Origin: Rummeliibacillus pycnus_A
GTDB lineage: Bacteria; Bacillota; Bacilli; Bacillales_A; Planococcaceae
DNA length: 64,000 nt
Direction of reading: 5' to 3'
Assembly (NCBI RefSeq): GCF_044359855.1
Contig: NZ_CP132291.1
Coordinates: forward strand, 3,410,001-3,474,000
Shown: piece by piece, positions 43,747-52,126 of the stretch
Layout: every line of letters starts with the position of its first letter
Numbering within the stretch: position 1 is the stretch's first letter
Program-made: the position numbers and the translations under genes
The notes under the pieces: generated by a model
Seen by the model: only the letters and a program-made list of their open reading frames with translations
The model's database searches: none
What the model was told of the DNA's origin: nothing

Positions 43747-44581
43747 ACATTTCATCACAAAATTGCTTTAGTAAAACAGAGAGCCATCTCAAATGGTTAT
43801 TCGTTTTTAAATTGGATGACATACCTAGTAGTAATGCTTTACGAGGATGTTCACTTTGTAATTCTTCAATGATTAAATCGAATGTATCTATTGTAAAAGA
43901 ATCGTTTACATAATCTTCTTTACAATTTTCTATTTCAACGATTATATCATTTTTTTGAATATGACTGATATGACGATTTTTTTGTTCATACATTTCTTTT
44001 GTTATTAATGTTTTTAAATTGGCGTTAACAAGTATATCAATCCGATTTACCAAAAGCTTACTTAATTCATAATAGTCAATTGGCTGTTTTTGGAATACAA
44101 TGAATTCTGCATAACCTTTCATCAGCCCTCGGATACATATTAGTAAATCAAATTGGCTATCTTCAATCTGGGAACTATAAGCCTCTCTAAGCAACAATAA
44201 AGTCATATTGTCAGCAATTAAGAAATGTTTTTGTATTTTTTCCGTCACATCTTGATCCACAATAGTAACAAGCTCACGAAAATGAGTTGAGATAAAAGTC
44301 GAATTTTTTTCGAATAACTCAAATGCTAATACAAAATATTGTGTTAGTTTTTCTTTTGGCGCTACTTGTAAACTTAATATGCTTTGAAACTTAGATGTCA
44401 TATCTTTGATGATATACTCAAAAATTGCAATAAGAAGTTCCTCTTTTGATTTAAAAGAAAGATAAAAAGCTCCTTTTGATATGCCGCATGCGTTGGTAAT
44501 GTCTTGGATAGACGTAGAGGCTATTGTACGTTCTGATAAGATCTCCATAGATTTTTCAATAATTAGATCACGTTTAGACAT
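43745..44581 (-). CDS. TetR-family regulator (YerO-like)
   Basis: The 278-residue protein has a TetR helix-turn-helix (about 8-55, TSIQDITNACGISKGAFYLSF) and a long C-terminal ligand domain. At 278 residues it is clearly longer than ordinary TetR proteins (about 200), as is B. subtilis YerO, which is encoded next to the RND exporter SwrC/YerP. Here too an SwrC-like gene lies divergently, and two TGAC-type dyads lie in the shared promoter region, so it probably represses itself and the exporter. Confidence 0.85.
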   Translation of the reverse strand: MSKRDLIIEKSMEILSERTIASTSIQDITNACGISKGAFYLSFKSKEELLIAIFEYIIKDMTSKFQSILSLQVAPKEKLTQYFVLAFELFEKNSTFISTHFRELVTIVDQDVTEKIQKHFLIADNMTLLLLREAYSSQIEDSQFDLLICIRGLMKGYAEFIVFQKQPIDYYELSKLLVNRIDILVNANLKTLITKEMYEQKNRHISHIQKNDIIVEIENCKEDYVNDSFTIDTFDLIIEELQSEHPRKALLLGMSSNLKTNNHLRWLSVLLKQFCDEM

Positions 44582-44618
44582 GTTTTCACTCTTTCTATAA
44601 TTCTTCCTATTCTATGGT

Positions 44619-44647
44619 TTGACTTTTGACTAGCTAGTCATTATTAT
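44619..44647 (+). promoter_or_regulatory. Promoter of the RND exporter gene
   Basis: TTGACT (44619-44624), 17 bp, TATTAT (44642-44647), 41 bp before the exporter ATG. A dyad fills the spacer. Confidence 0.6.
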
Positions 44648-44670
44648 ATTGAATTGTGACCAATTAGTCA
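44627..44670. promoter_or_regulatory. Twin TetR-type operators
   Basis: TGACTAGCTAGTCA (44627-44640) is a perfect 14-bp palindrome, and TGACCAATTAGTCA (44657-44670) is a near copy exactly 30 bp further on. The first lies between -35 and -10, the second over the transcription start, an arrangement fit for repression by the divergently encoded TetR protein. Confidence 0.75.
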
Positions 44671-44687
44671 AAAAGGACGGTGTATGA

Positions 44688-47600
44688 ATGAACTCGCTTA
44701 TTAAATTTGTTTTGAAAAATAAACTGGCAGTATGGCTACTATCGATTATTGTTGCTGTTGCCGGGGTATATTCAGGACTTAAGATGAAGTTAGAAACATT
44801 ACCTGATATTACAATTCCAGTTGCAACGGTAACAACAGTTTATCCAGGTGCAACACCAGAGCAGGTAGCTGACGATATTTCAATCCCATATGAAAAAGCA
44901 GTGAATCATCTAAAGGGTGTTTCAGCTGTTTATTCCAATTCCTATCAAAATGCTTCAAGTCTACAAATAGAGTTTAAGTATGGTACAGACATGAAAGAAG
45001 CAGTTAGTAATATTAAGGAAGTACTAGAAAAAGTAGAACTTCCAGAAACTGCTCAAAAGCCAACTGTAGATCGTGTTAATATCAATGCTTTCCCAGTTGT
45101 AGCTTTAAGTGTTGCAAATAAGGATCAATCTATTGCAGATTTAACAAAAACAACTGAAAACTATTTCGTACCTAAATTAGAAGGTATTGATGGCGTTGCA
45201 TCTGTATCAGTAACTGGTCAACAAGTAGATAAAGTTGAGCTAACTTATGACCAAAAGAAATTAGCGAAATACGGCTTAACAGAAGATACGATTAAGCAAT
45301 ATGTAAAAGCAATGGATACGAAAGTTCCATTAGGTATGTTCCAATTCAAGGATGAAGAACAATCAGTTGTTGTTGATGGTAAAATGACAACAATTAAAGA
45401 CTTGAAAAACTTAGAAATTCCCGTAACAATGCAAAGCTCAAGTGCAAATTCAGCAGCTGCTAAAGCACAAGCGCAAGCTGCACAGGCACAAGCATCTCAA
45501 GGTAAAGTAGGGGAACAAGCAGCGCTACAAGCTCCACAAGCGAGCCCGTTTGTAAAATTAGGTGAATTGGCTTCCATCAAAGTAGTTGGTGAAGTCGAAT
45601 CTGTTTCCCGTACAAATGGTAAACCAGCAATATCTGTACAGGTAGTAAAATCTCAAGATTCTAATACTGTGAATGTAGTAAATGATGTTAAAGATGAAGC
45701 TAAGAAATTCGAAAAAGATAACAAAGGTATGAACATTGATGTAACACTAGACCAAGGTCAACCAATTCAAGACTCAGTGAATACGATGTTTGACAAATTG
45801 TTATACGGTGCAATCTTTGCATTCATCATCATCATGTTATTCTTGAGAAATTTCCGTTCAACGATTATTTCAGTTGTATCTATTCCGATGTCGTTATTAA
45901 TTGCAGTAACTGTATTAAAACAAATGGATATTTCATTAAATATGATGACATTAGGGGCTATGACAGTAGCAATAGGTCGTGTAATCGATGACTCGATTGT
46001 TGTTATTGAAAATATTTATCGAAGAATTTACCTTGAAGGCGAGAAATTACATGGTAGAGCTTTAATTCGTGAAGCTACTCTTGAAATGTTTAGACCAATT
46101 TTATCTTCTACAGTGGTAACAATTGCAGTGTTCTTGCCACTTGGATTAGTTGGAGGTATGGTCGGAGAGTTATTCTTACCATTCGGTTTAACGATGGCAT
46201 TTGCGTTGATCGCATCACTAATAGTGGCCATCACAATTGTTCCAGCCTTAGCACATGCATTATTTAAAAAAGAACTGTATGGCAAAGTTCAAACTAAAAA
46301 AGAAGAGCATGGTGCATTAGCAAAAGGCTATAAACGCATTCTATCATGGGTATTAGACCATAAATTAATAACTTCTATAGGATCGATTGTAATTCTTGTA
46401 GCAAGTTTATTCTTAGCACCATTAGTTGGATTTAGTTTCTTACCAGATGATCAACAAAAAATGGTATACCTAACTTATACACCTGAACCTGGTGAAACAC
46501 GTGATAAAGTGATTGATGATGTAGAAGTAATCGAAAAAATGATTATGGATAAAAAGGATGTTAAGACAGTCCAATCATCGATCGGTGGATCTAATCCAAT
46601 GATGCCTGGTCAATCAAATGGCGCTTTAGTCTATGTCATCTATGATAAAGATACGAAAAACTTTAGTGATGTAAAAGAAAAACTTATTAAAGAAGTTCAA
46701 AATGCTAATCAAAAAGGTACATGGAAGAGCCAAGACTTCTCATCTTCAGGATCAAGTAATGAGCTTTCATATTCAGTCTACGGAAACACGGTAGAAGATA
46801 TCAGACCAGTAGTAAAAGATATAGAAAAAATTATGAAAGATCAAGATAATTTAAAAGATGTTAAATCTTCATTAGCTGAAAATTACACCGAAAAAACATT
46901 AGTGATTGATCAAGACAAAGCAAAAGTTTTAGGATTAACAACAGGACAAATTGCGATGGCGATTAATCCAAATACACAAACTGAAGTTTTAACAACAGTC
47001 ACAAGAGATGGTAAAGAACTGGATGTCAATGTTCATAAAGAGGCAGCTTCTCCAGATAAATTCCAAGAAGTGCTAGATGAAGAGATTGATACACCTGTAG
47101 GTAAAAAAGTAAAAGTGTCAGATGTTGTTGATGTTAAAGAAGGTACAACTTCAACACAAGTAAACCGTAGTAAAGGTAAAATTTATGCTAGTGTAACAGC
47201 AACTGTTACATCAAAAGATATCACAAAAGCATCTTCAGGAGTTCAAAAAGAAATTGATAAATTAGATTTACCAAATAATGTAGAAGTTAATACGGGCGGA
47301 GTTACAGCAGATATGAAAGAAGCCTTCACTCAATTAGGGTTAGCGATTGCTGCTGCAATTGCCATTGTATACTTTACATTAGTCGTAACATTTGGTGAAG
47401 GATTAGCTCCATTTGCTATCCTATTCTCATTACCATTTACAGTTATCGGTGCACTTGTTGCTTTATACATTTCAGGTGAAACAATTAGTGTATCTTCCAT
47501 GATTGGGTTATTGATGTTAATAGGGATCGTAGTAACAAATGCGATTGTATTAGTAGACCGAATCATTCATATGGAACATGCTGGTAAAACAATGCGTGAA

Positions 47601-47849
47601 GCAATACTTGACGCAGGTGCAACACGGTTACGTCCAATCTTAATGACAGCTATTGCAACTATCGGTGCATTAGTTCCATTAGCAATGGGTGCTGAAGGTG
47701 GTGGCCTAATTTCTAAAGGTGTAGGCGTTACTGTTATCGGTGGTTTAATCAGTTCAACGATTTTAACATTGTTAATCGTTCCACTTGTATATGAACTAAT
47801 TTCAAAAATCTTGAAAAAAGACCGTGCCCATGAAAACAAAGAAGATTAA
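44688..47849 (+). CDS. swrC: RND-family efflux transporter (SwrC/YerP-like)
   Basis: The 1053-residue proton-driven exporter has the RND layout: helix 1 (about 13-32), a large outer loop, helices 2-6 (about 365-530), a second loop and helices 8-12 (about 880-1040). SwrC in B. subtilis exports surfactin and other amphiphiles and belongs to the small Gram-positive RND group with no outer-membrane partner. An Ala/Gln-rich insert (about 250-285) lies in the first outer loop. AAAGGACGG precedes the ATG; another ATG lies 4 bp earlier out of frame. Substrate is inferred from homology and the YerO-like neighbour. Confidence 0.88.
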   Translation: MNSLIKFVLKNKLAVWLLSIIVAVAGVYSGLKMKLETLPDITIPVATVTTVYPGATPEQVADDISIPYEKAVNHLKGVSAVYSNSYQNASSLQIEFKYGTDMKEAVSNIKEVLEKVELPETAQKPTVDRVNINAFPVVALSVANKDQSIADLTKTTENYFVPKLEGIDGVASVSVTGQQVDKVELTYDQKKLAKYGLTEDTIKQYVKAMDTKVPLGMFQFKDEEQSVVVDGKMTTIKDLKNLEIPVTMQSSSANSAAAKAQAQAAQAQASQGKVGEQAALQAPQASPFVKLGELASIKVVGEVESVSRTNGKPAISVQVVKSQDSNTVNVVNDVKDEAKKFEKDNKGMNIDVTLDQGQPIQDSVNTMFDKLLYGAIFAFIIIMLFLRNFRSTIISVVSIPMSLLIAVTVLKQMDISLNMMTLGAMTVAIGRVIDDSIVVIENIYRRIYLEGEKLHGRALIREATLEMFRPILSSTVVTIAVFLPLGLVGGMVGELFLPFGLTMAFALIASLIVAITIVPALAHALFKKELYGKVQTKKEEHGALAKGYKRILSWVLDHKLITSIGSIVILVASLFLAPLVGFSFLPDDQQKMVYLTYTPEPGETRDKVIDDVEVIEKMIMDKKDVKTVQSSIGGSNPMMPGQSNGALVYVIYDKDTKNFSDVKEKLIKEVQNANQKGTWKSQDFSSSGSSNELSYSVYGNTVEDIRPVVKDIEKIMKDQDNLKDVKSSLAENYTEKTLVIDQDKAKVLGLTTGQIAMAINPNTQTEVLTTVTRDGKELDVNVHKEAASPDKFQEVLDEEIDTPVGKKVKVSDVVDVKEGTTSTQVNRSKGKIYASVTATVTSKDITKASSGVQKEIDKLDLPNNVEVNTGGVTADMKEAFTQLGLAIAAAIAIVYFTLVVTFGEGLAPFAILFSLPFTVIGALVALYISGETISVSSMIGLLMLIGIVVTNAIVLVDRIIHMEHAGKTMREAILDAGATRLRPILMTAIATIGALVPLAMGAEGGGLISKGVGVTVIGGLISSTILTLLIVPLVYELISKILKKDRAHENKED

Positions 47850-47870
47850 TTAAATATTTGCTAGGTACTT

Positions 47871-47912
47871 AGCTAGCTTTTGTAGAATATTCTACAAAGG
47901 CTAGCTTTTTTT
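47871..47912 (+). terminator. Terminator after the RND gene
   Basis: AGCTAGCTTTTGTAGA pairs with TCTACAAAGGCTAGCT (one G-U) around a 4-nt loop, then seven T. Confidence 0.9.
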
Positions 47913-48007
47913 ATTAAATATCGGAGTGGATTGTCGAACGTGAAGTAGACAGATTCGGAATATTCTGATAAGTTTTTATGTATTAAAAAATAAAGGGGTG
48001 TTCTGTT

Positions 48008-48451
48008 ATGAAACAACACGGATTAATGTTTTTAAGAATAATAGGGCAAATAGCAGTTTTGTATTTATTATCCGAATTTGGACAGTGGTTAATGGCAATT
48101 TTACATATTAAATTCCCGGGAAGTATTATTGGGCTAGTCATTTTATTTATTTTATTAATAACAAAAGTTATTCCTGAAAATTGGATTGCAAGTGGAGCAG
48201 AGACATTACTTGCTTATATGACATTATTCTTTATACCTGTAACTGTAGGAATCGTTAATTATTCTGAACTGCTATCATGGCAAGGAATGACCATTATTGG
48301 AATCATTTTAGTAAGTACAATTGTTTCAATAGTTGCTTCTGGAAAAACAACGCAAATGGTAGAAATTCATCTAGAAAAACAAAAAGAAGTTCAAATGGAA
48401 AATCTCAAGGAAACCTGCTTTGAAAATATCCAACAAAAAGGTGGGGCATAA
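48008..48451 (+). CDS. CidA/LrgA-family holin-like protein
   Basis: The 147-residue protein has four membrane helices in the CidA/LrgA pattern, with IKFPGSIIGLVILF (near residue 38-50) and FFIPVTVGIVNY (near 76-88). In staphylococci and bacilli these proteins and their LrgB/CidB partners affect murein hydrolase activity, and some pairs transport pyruvate. AAAGGGGTG precedes the ATG. The C-terminal 25 residues are polar and unusual. Whether it is the cid- or lrg-type paralogue cannot be told. It is followed by the LrgB-like gene with a one-base gap. Confidence 0.87.
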   Translation: MKQHGLMFLRIIGQIAVLYLLSEFGQWLMAILHIKFPGSIIGLVILFILLITKVIPENWIASGAETLLAYMTLFFIPVTVGIVNYSELLSWQGMTIIGIILVSTIVSIVASGKTTQMVEIHLEKQKEVQMENLKETCFENIQQKGGA

Positions 48452-48452
48452 T

Positions 48453-49130
48453 ATGCTAGCTATAATTATTTGTGTATCCACTGTAGTTGTATTTTTTCTA
48501 ATGAAAAAAGTGTATGAACGTTTTTACCATCCAATTCTATTTCCTGTATTTACAAGTGCAATCATCATAGTTGGTGCTTTGTTGATATTTCATATACCAT
48601 ATGAAACGTATATGGTTGGAGGTCAATGGATTGATCGACTCCTTGGACCCGCTGTAGTAAGTCTAGCATTACCATTATATAGACAAAAAGAATTAATCAA
48701 AAGAAATTATAAGGCAATTATTACTGGTATTGCAGTTGCAATGATAGCAGGTGTTGGCAGTGTTTTGTCGCTTGCAGTTTTATTTCGTATAGAAAATGAG
48801 TATATGAGGACATTGATTCCAAAATCAATAACATCTCCTGTCGCGATGCAGATTAGTAATGTAATAGGTGGTAATCCTACATTAGCAGCAGTGTTTGTCA
48901 TTATTACCGGAATGATTGGTGCTATAATCGGACCATACCTCTACAAAATTTGCAAAATTGACACCGCAATCGCAAGAGGAATCTCAATGGGGAGTAGTGC
49001 TCATGGTATAGGGATAGGTAAACTTACTGAGTATGGAGAAAGAACATTATCTATGGGCTCGGTTTCGATGACATTGACTGCAGTTATAGGGGCGATCTTG
49101 TTACCGATATTCGTTACAATATTTTTATAG
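48453..49130 (+). CDS. LrgB/CidB-family membrane protein
   Basis: The 225-residue protein has about six membrane helices and the LrgB signature (PKSITSPVAMQIS, then GGNPTLAAVFVIITGMIG and GTSSHG-like SMGSSAHGIG). It forms a pair with the CidA/LrgA-family protein. AAGGTGGGG lies just before the ATG at 48453, while the frame opens earlier inside the upstream gene. A lytic-control or pyruvate-uptake role is inferred from family only; no LytSR genes lie beside it. Confidence 0.88.
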   Translation: MLAIIICVSTVVVFFLMKKVYERFYHPILFPVFTSAIIIVGALLIFHIPYETYMVGGQWIDRLLGPAVVSLALPLYRQKELIKRNYKAIITGIAVAMIAGVGSVLSLAVLFRIENEYMRTLIPKSITSPVAMQISNVIGGNPTLAAVFVIITGMIGAIIGPYLYKICKIDTAIARGISMGSSAHGIGIGKLTEYGERTLSMGSVSMTLTAVIGAILLPIFVTIFL

Positions 49131-49259
49131 AATAAAGTCATTTCCCAGGGAATATACTATTAACAGACGACGGGAAAAGTTGCAGTCCATTTCCAGTAGA
49201 GTTTACAATAATAATGTGAAACAATTTGGTATAATACCATGATGAAGGTAGGGAATCTT

Positions 49260-49547
49260 ATGGAATACTCATATCCATTTTCAATCAATTGGTCTACAGA
49301 TGAAATAGTTGATGTGATCGCATTTTTTCAAACAATTGAAAAGGCATATGAAAATGGCGTAAAACGTGAAGAAGTGTTATCAAAGTATCGCCGTTTAAAA
49401 GAAATAGTGCCTTCTATGGCAGAAGAGAAAACTATTTTCCGTGAATTTGAAGAAGAAAGTGGTTATGTCAGCTACGATATTGTAAAACAGACGAAAACGA
49501 GTCAAAACGGCACAATTATTAAAGGGATTAGCAAACGCAGAAGATAA
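49260..49547 (+). CDS. yktA: UPF0223 family protein YktA
   Basis: The 95-residue protein matches the UPF0223 family: MEYSYPF start, WSTDEIVDVIAFFQTIEKAYE and KYRRLKEIVPSMAEEKT. Its function is not known. GAAGGTAGGG precedes the ATG at 49260; two further ATGs at 49239 and 49242 open the frame seven codons earlier, but the family begins at MEY. It resumes the B. subtilis gene order (yktA-yktB). Confidence 0.88.
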   Translation: MEYSYPFSINWSTDEIVDVIAFFQTIEKAYENGVKREEVLSKYRRLKEIVPSMAEEKTIFREFEEESGYVSYDIVKQTKTSQNGTIIKGISKRRR

Positions 49548-49550
49548 TTA

Positions 49551-49596
49551 AAAAGCAATCGGTTTACTCAAGTCGAGAAATAGCCGATTGCTTTTA
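49551..49596. terminator. Bidirectional terminator between yktA and yktB
   Basis: AAAAGCAATCGG pairs with CCGATTGCTTTT around a 21-nt loop. The T run is short (four to five) on the + strand. Confidence 0.7.
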
Positions 49597-49601
49597 CACT
49601 A

Positions 49602-50231
49602 TTATTTTTTGTTTACCATAATATTATAAATTGGGATCAATGTATCAAAGGTTTCTACAACTATTTTGTCAAATTCTTTTGCGGAAAGTTTTACTGTTTT
49701 TTCCTTTGGTAATTGTAGACCAATCATAAATTCCCCTTTTTTCACATCACGTAAACGGGTTAGAAGTTTTTCGAGTGAACCGTCTTTCATTGCATCCATT
49801 AGAGGAATACCATTCGGATCAAAATGATCTCCTGTAATAAAAAAAGTTTCAGGAAGTTCATCGAAAGAATTCATATTATTTAGTAGATTGTTAGCTATTT
49901 CCTTTTTTGTAGGTGCTTCATAGATGGCACAAAGAAGGATAAAAATATGCGATTTAAAAAGGCCGATTTCGAAGTGTGGAAGTGCCTTGTACCCACGTTT
50001 ATTTGGTGCAAATGCTACCCAACTATCGATAGGTGGATTTACTTTTCGTCTTGCATGTTTTGCTACATGTGGGTAAAACTCTTCCCCTATTTTCGAAGAA
50101 AAGTATGTACTAAACGTTATTCCAAGTTCTTCAAATTTAGGGCGTACATTCTTGATGAGTGCTGACATACGTTGTTCAAGTCCGGGTGTTGTAAAGACTT
50201 CAAAGTCTTTGTTAGTCCATTTTACTGTCAA
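49602..50231 (-). CDS. yktB: UPF0637 (DUF1054) protein YktB
   Basis: The 209-residue cytosolic protein is of the YktB family, with the conserved VAKHARRKVNPPIDSWVAFA and RGYKALPHFEIGL segments. Function unknown. It faces yktA, and the same convergent pair occurs in B. subtilis. AAAGGAGAG precedes the ATG. Confidence 0.9.
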   Translation of the reverse strand: MTVKWTNKDFEVFTTPGLEQRMSALIKNVRPKFEELGITFSTYFSSKIGEEFYPHVAKHARRKVNPPIDSWVAFAPNKRGYKALPHFEIGLFKSHIFILLCAIYEAPTKKEIANNLLNNMNSFDELPETFFITGDHFDPNGIPLMDAMKDGSLEKLLTRLRDVKKGEFMIGLQLPKEKTVKLSAKEFDKIVVETFDTLIPIYNIMVNKK

Positions 50232-50394
50232 TTTTTTCTCTCCTTTTTTAACTTTATGTTTATTTTATTTGAAAAATGGGAAAAAATCTTGTAGAAGGAC
50301 TTACCATTCTTCGTACAGTGAATATAATGTAGAAAATGGTCAGAAAATTCCATCTTCTTATCATTTTACCATCAAATTAAAGGAGCTGATCAGC

Positions 50395-50592
50395 ATGAAA
50401 CAAGTTGTTCATATTATTCGTAAAGTGGATTTTGAAAAGCAATATATTAAAGGTCTTCATTTAGAAGTGGATTATGAATTAGCTACATTATTTGATGCGA
50501 TGCAATTGAATGATAAAGAGCAAATTGCTCAAAGTAAGGCAAGATTGGCTGAAATTCATATGGAACTGGAGGCATTCCATGCATTCGCCTAG
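50395..50592 (+). CDS. Small conserved protein between yktB and yktC
   Basis: The 65-residue ORF has AAAGGAGCTGATC, an almost complete anti-SD match, before its ATG at 50395, and ends at a terminator. The protein is Lys/Glu/Gln-rich, helical (VDYELATLFDAMQLNDKEQI) with no membrane part. The position equals that of B. subtilis ykzI, which I think is its counterpart, but I cannot confirm it. The frame continues upstream to 50152 without a good start. Function unknown. Confidence 0.7.
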   Translation: MKQVVHIIRKVDFEKQYIKGLHLEVDYELATLFDAMQLNDKEQIAQSKARLAEIHMELEAFHAFA

Positions 50593-50616
50593 ATATAGCG
50601 CAAAAAATTTAAGGTG

Positions 50617-50655
50617 ACACTTGCTTATCATTATGAGAAGCAGGTGTTTTTTTTG
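50617..50655 (+). terminator. Terminator after the small ORF
   Basis: ACACTTGCTT pairs with AAGCAGGTGT (one G-U) around an 11-nt loop, followed by eight T. Confidence 0.85.
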
Positions 50656-50712
50656 TTATAATATACAAAAAATGAAATGCTCTTCGTTTTTTCAAGGAAA
50701 GGTGAGAAAATT

Positions 50713-51516
50713 ATGCAGATTACTAAAGTTCATGAATTTGCAAAGGCCATCATTATGGAAGCAGGGGAACGCATACGAAGTTCATTTTCTGAAAAGTGGA
50801 AAATTGAGACGAAAGCGGATGCAAATGATTTAGTAACAAATATTGATCGCGAGACAGAATTATTTTTCATTGAAAAAATTACGGCATTCGATCCATCACA
50901 CAAAATTTTAGGGGAAGAAGGTATGGGTGAGAAAATTGATTCACTGGATGGCGTTGTATGGATAATTGATCCAATTGATGGAACAATGAATTTTATCCGT
51001 CAACATCGAAATTTTGCCATTTCAATTGGTGTTTATATTAATGGGGTTGGAAAGCTGGGATATATATATGATGTTATGAGGGACCAGTTATACTTTGCAG
51101 AAGAGGGACAGGGTGCTTTTATGAACGAAATTCCGTTAAAGCCCCTTGAAGCAATTTCATTAGATAAAGCAATTATTGGATTGAATGCCACTTGGGTGAC
51201 GCCTAATAAAAAAATCGAGCATTTGCCAATGATTGAACTCGTTCGTACAGTTCGAGGGACAAGGTCATATGGTTCAGCTGCTTTAGAAATAGTTTCTGTT
51301 GCTTGTGGAAGAATGGATGCATATATATCTATGAGATTATCTCCCTGGGATGTTGCAGGGGGTGTAGTGATTGCTAATGAGGTAGGTGCAATCGCTAGTA
51401 ATTTAAAAAATGAACCTATTAACTTATTAAAACAAGATACTTTTATCGTAGCTAATCCTACGATTCACAGTGAAATTATTAATCATTATATTCAACTAAA
51501 ATATGATAATAAATAA
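50713..51516 (+). CDS. yktC: Inositol monophosphatase family protein (YktC/SuhB)
   Basis: The 267-residue phosphatase has the metal-binding motifs GEEG (near residue 67), WIIDPIDGTMNFI (near 86-97) and WDVAGGVVIANEVGA (near 212). Members hydrolyse inositol-1-phosphate and related phosphates. AAAGGTG lies nine bases before the ATG at 50713; the frame opens 12 codons earlier without a site. Position matches B. subtilis yktC. Physiological substrate unknown. Confidence 0.9.
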   Translation: MQITKVHEFAKAIIMEAGERIRSSFSEKWKIETKADANDLVTNIDRETELFFIEKITAFDPSHKILGEEGMGEKIDSLDGVVWIIDPIDGTMNFIRQHRNFAISIGVYINGVGKLGYIYDVMRDQLYFAEEGQGAFMNEIPLKPLEAISLDKAIIGLNATWVTPNKKIEHLPMIELVRTVRGTRSYGSAALEIVSVACGRMDAYISMRLSPWDVAGGVVIANEVGAIASNLKNEPINLLKQDTFIVANPTIHSEIINHYIQLKYDNK

Positions 51517-51518
51517 AT

Positions 51519-51571
51519 AAGGGATTGTCCTTAAAGTTGAAGAAACCCAACTTTTGAAGACAATCCCTTTT
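51519..51571 (+). terminator. Terminator after yktC
   Basis: AAGGGATTGTC and GACAATCCCTT form the outer stem and AGTTG/CAACT an inner one; TTTT follows. Confidence 0.75.
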
Positions 51572-51589
51572 ACTATATACAGTTCCGTA

Positions 51590-51760
51590 CGTCACCACTC
51601 GAGGATTCAAACGACATGAACTCCACATCCTTTATCACAGGATGTGGTGAACTTAAGCTATCTTCCTCAAAATAGTACCTATATCGAAAACTGAAAAGAC
51701 AGTATCGGCTTAAAGGGTTCAAAGTGCTGTAGTAGCGGGATGAAACACCTTACCTTTTAA
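51590..51760. other. Gene-free segment with strong hairpin, origin unknown
   Basis: The segment contains CCACATCCT and AGGATGTGG (51623-51651) as a tight hairpin flanked by GAACT and TGAACT. It has no open frame of interest. On the - strand the hairpin is followed by AGTTCA, which recalls the right ends of IS605/IS1341-type elements. No transposase or TnpB gene is near, so this is only a possibility. Confidence 0.25.
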
Positions 51761-51762
51761 TT

Positions 51763-51948
51763 TTATAATAAGCCTTGATCTCTAAATTGACGTTTTGTTT
51801 TAAAGGCAAAACCGAAAACAGCACAAACAGCTACAATGCCTCCGATTATTCCTAAAGTACTTCCTACAGCTATTGCCCAGCCTATTGAACACATAGCTAA
51901 AACCCCTGCAAGAGCAAAGATAGCCATGACGATTTTTGCTTTATTCAT
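51763..51948 (-). CDS. ylaF: Small membrane protein YlaF
   Basis: The 61-residue protein has two membrane helices (about 5-26 and 31-49) and a basic tail ending RQFRDQGLL, which matches the B. subtilis YlaF end. It lies on the opposite strand just before typA, exactly as ylaF does in B. subtilis. GGAGG precedes the ATG. Function unknown. Confidence 0.82.
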   Translation of the reverse strand: MNKAKIVMAIFALAGVLAMCSIGWAIAVGSTLGIIGGIVAVCAVFGFAFKTKRQFRDQGLL

Positions 51949-52126
51949 AACAATCCTCCAAAAAATTATTGTAATACTATTGTCGAACTAAATACTAAGA
52001 TTAGCAAGGTTTTCACTTGTAAAAAATAAAAAAGTTGAAAAAGACATGCTAAAGTAGGACATAAATCTATTTTTTATGTTATACTAGCACAGTTATGGAC
52101 TCGAAAAAAGAATGTGGAGTGGAACA

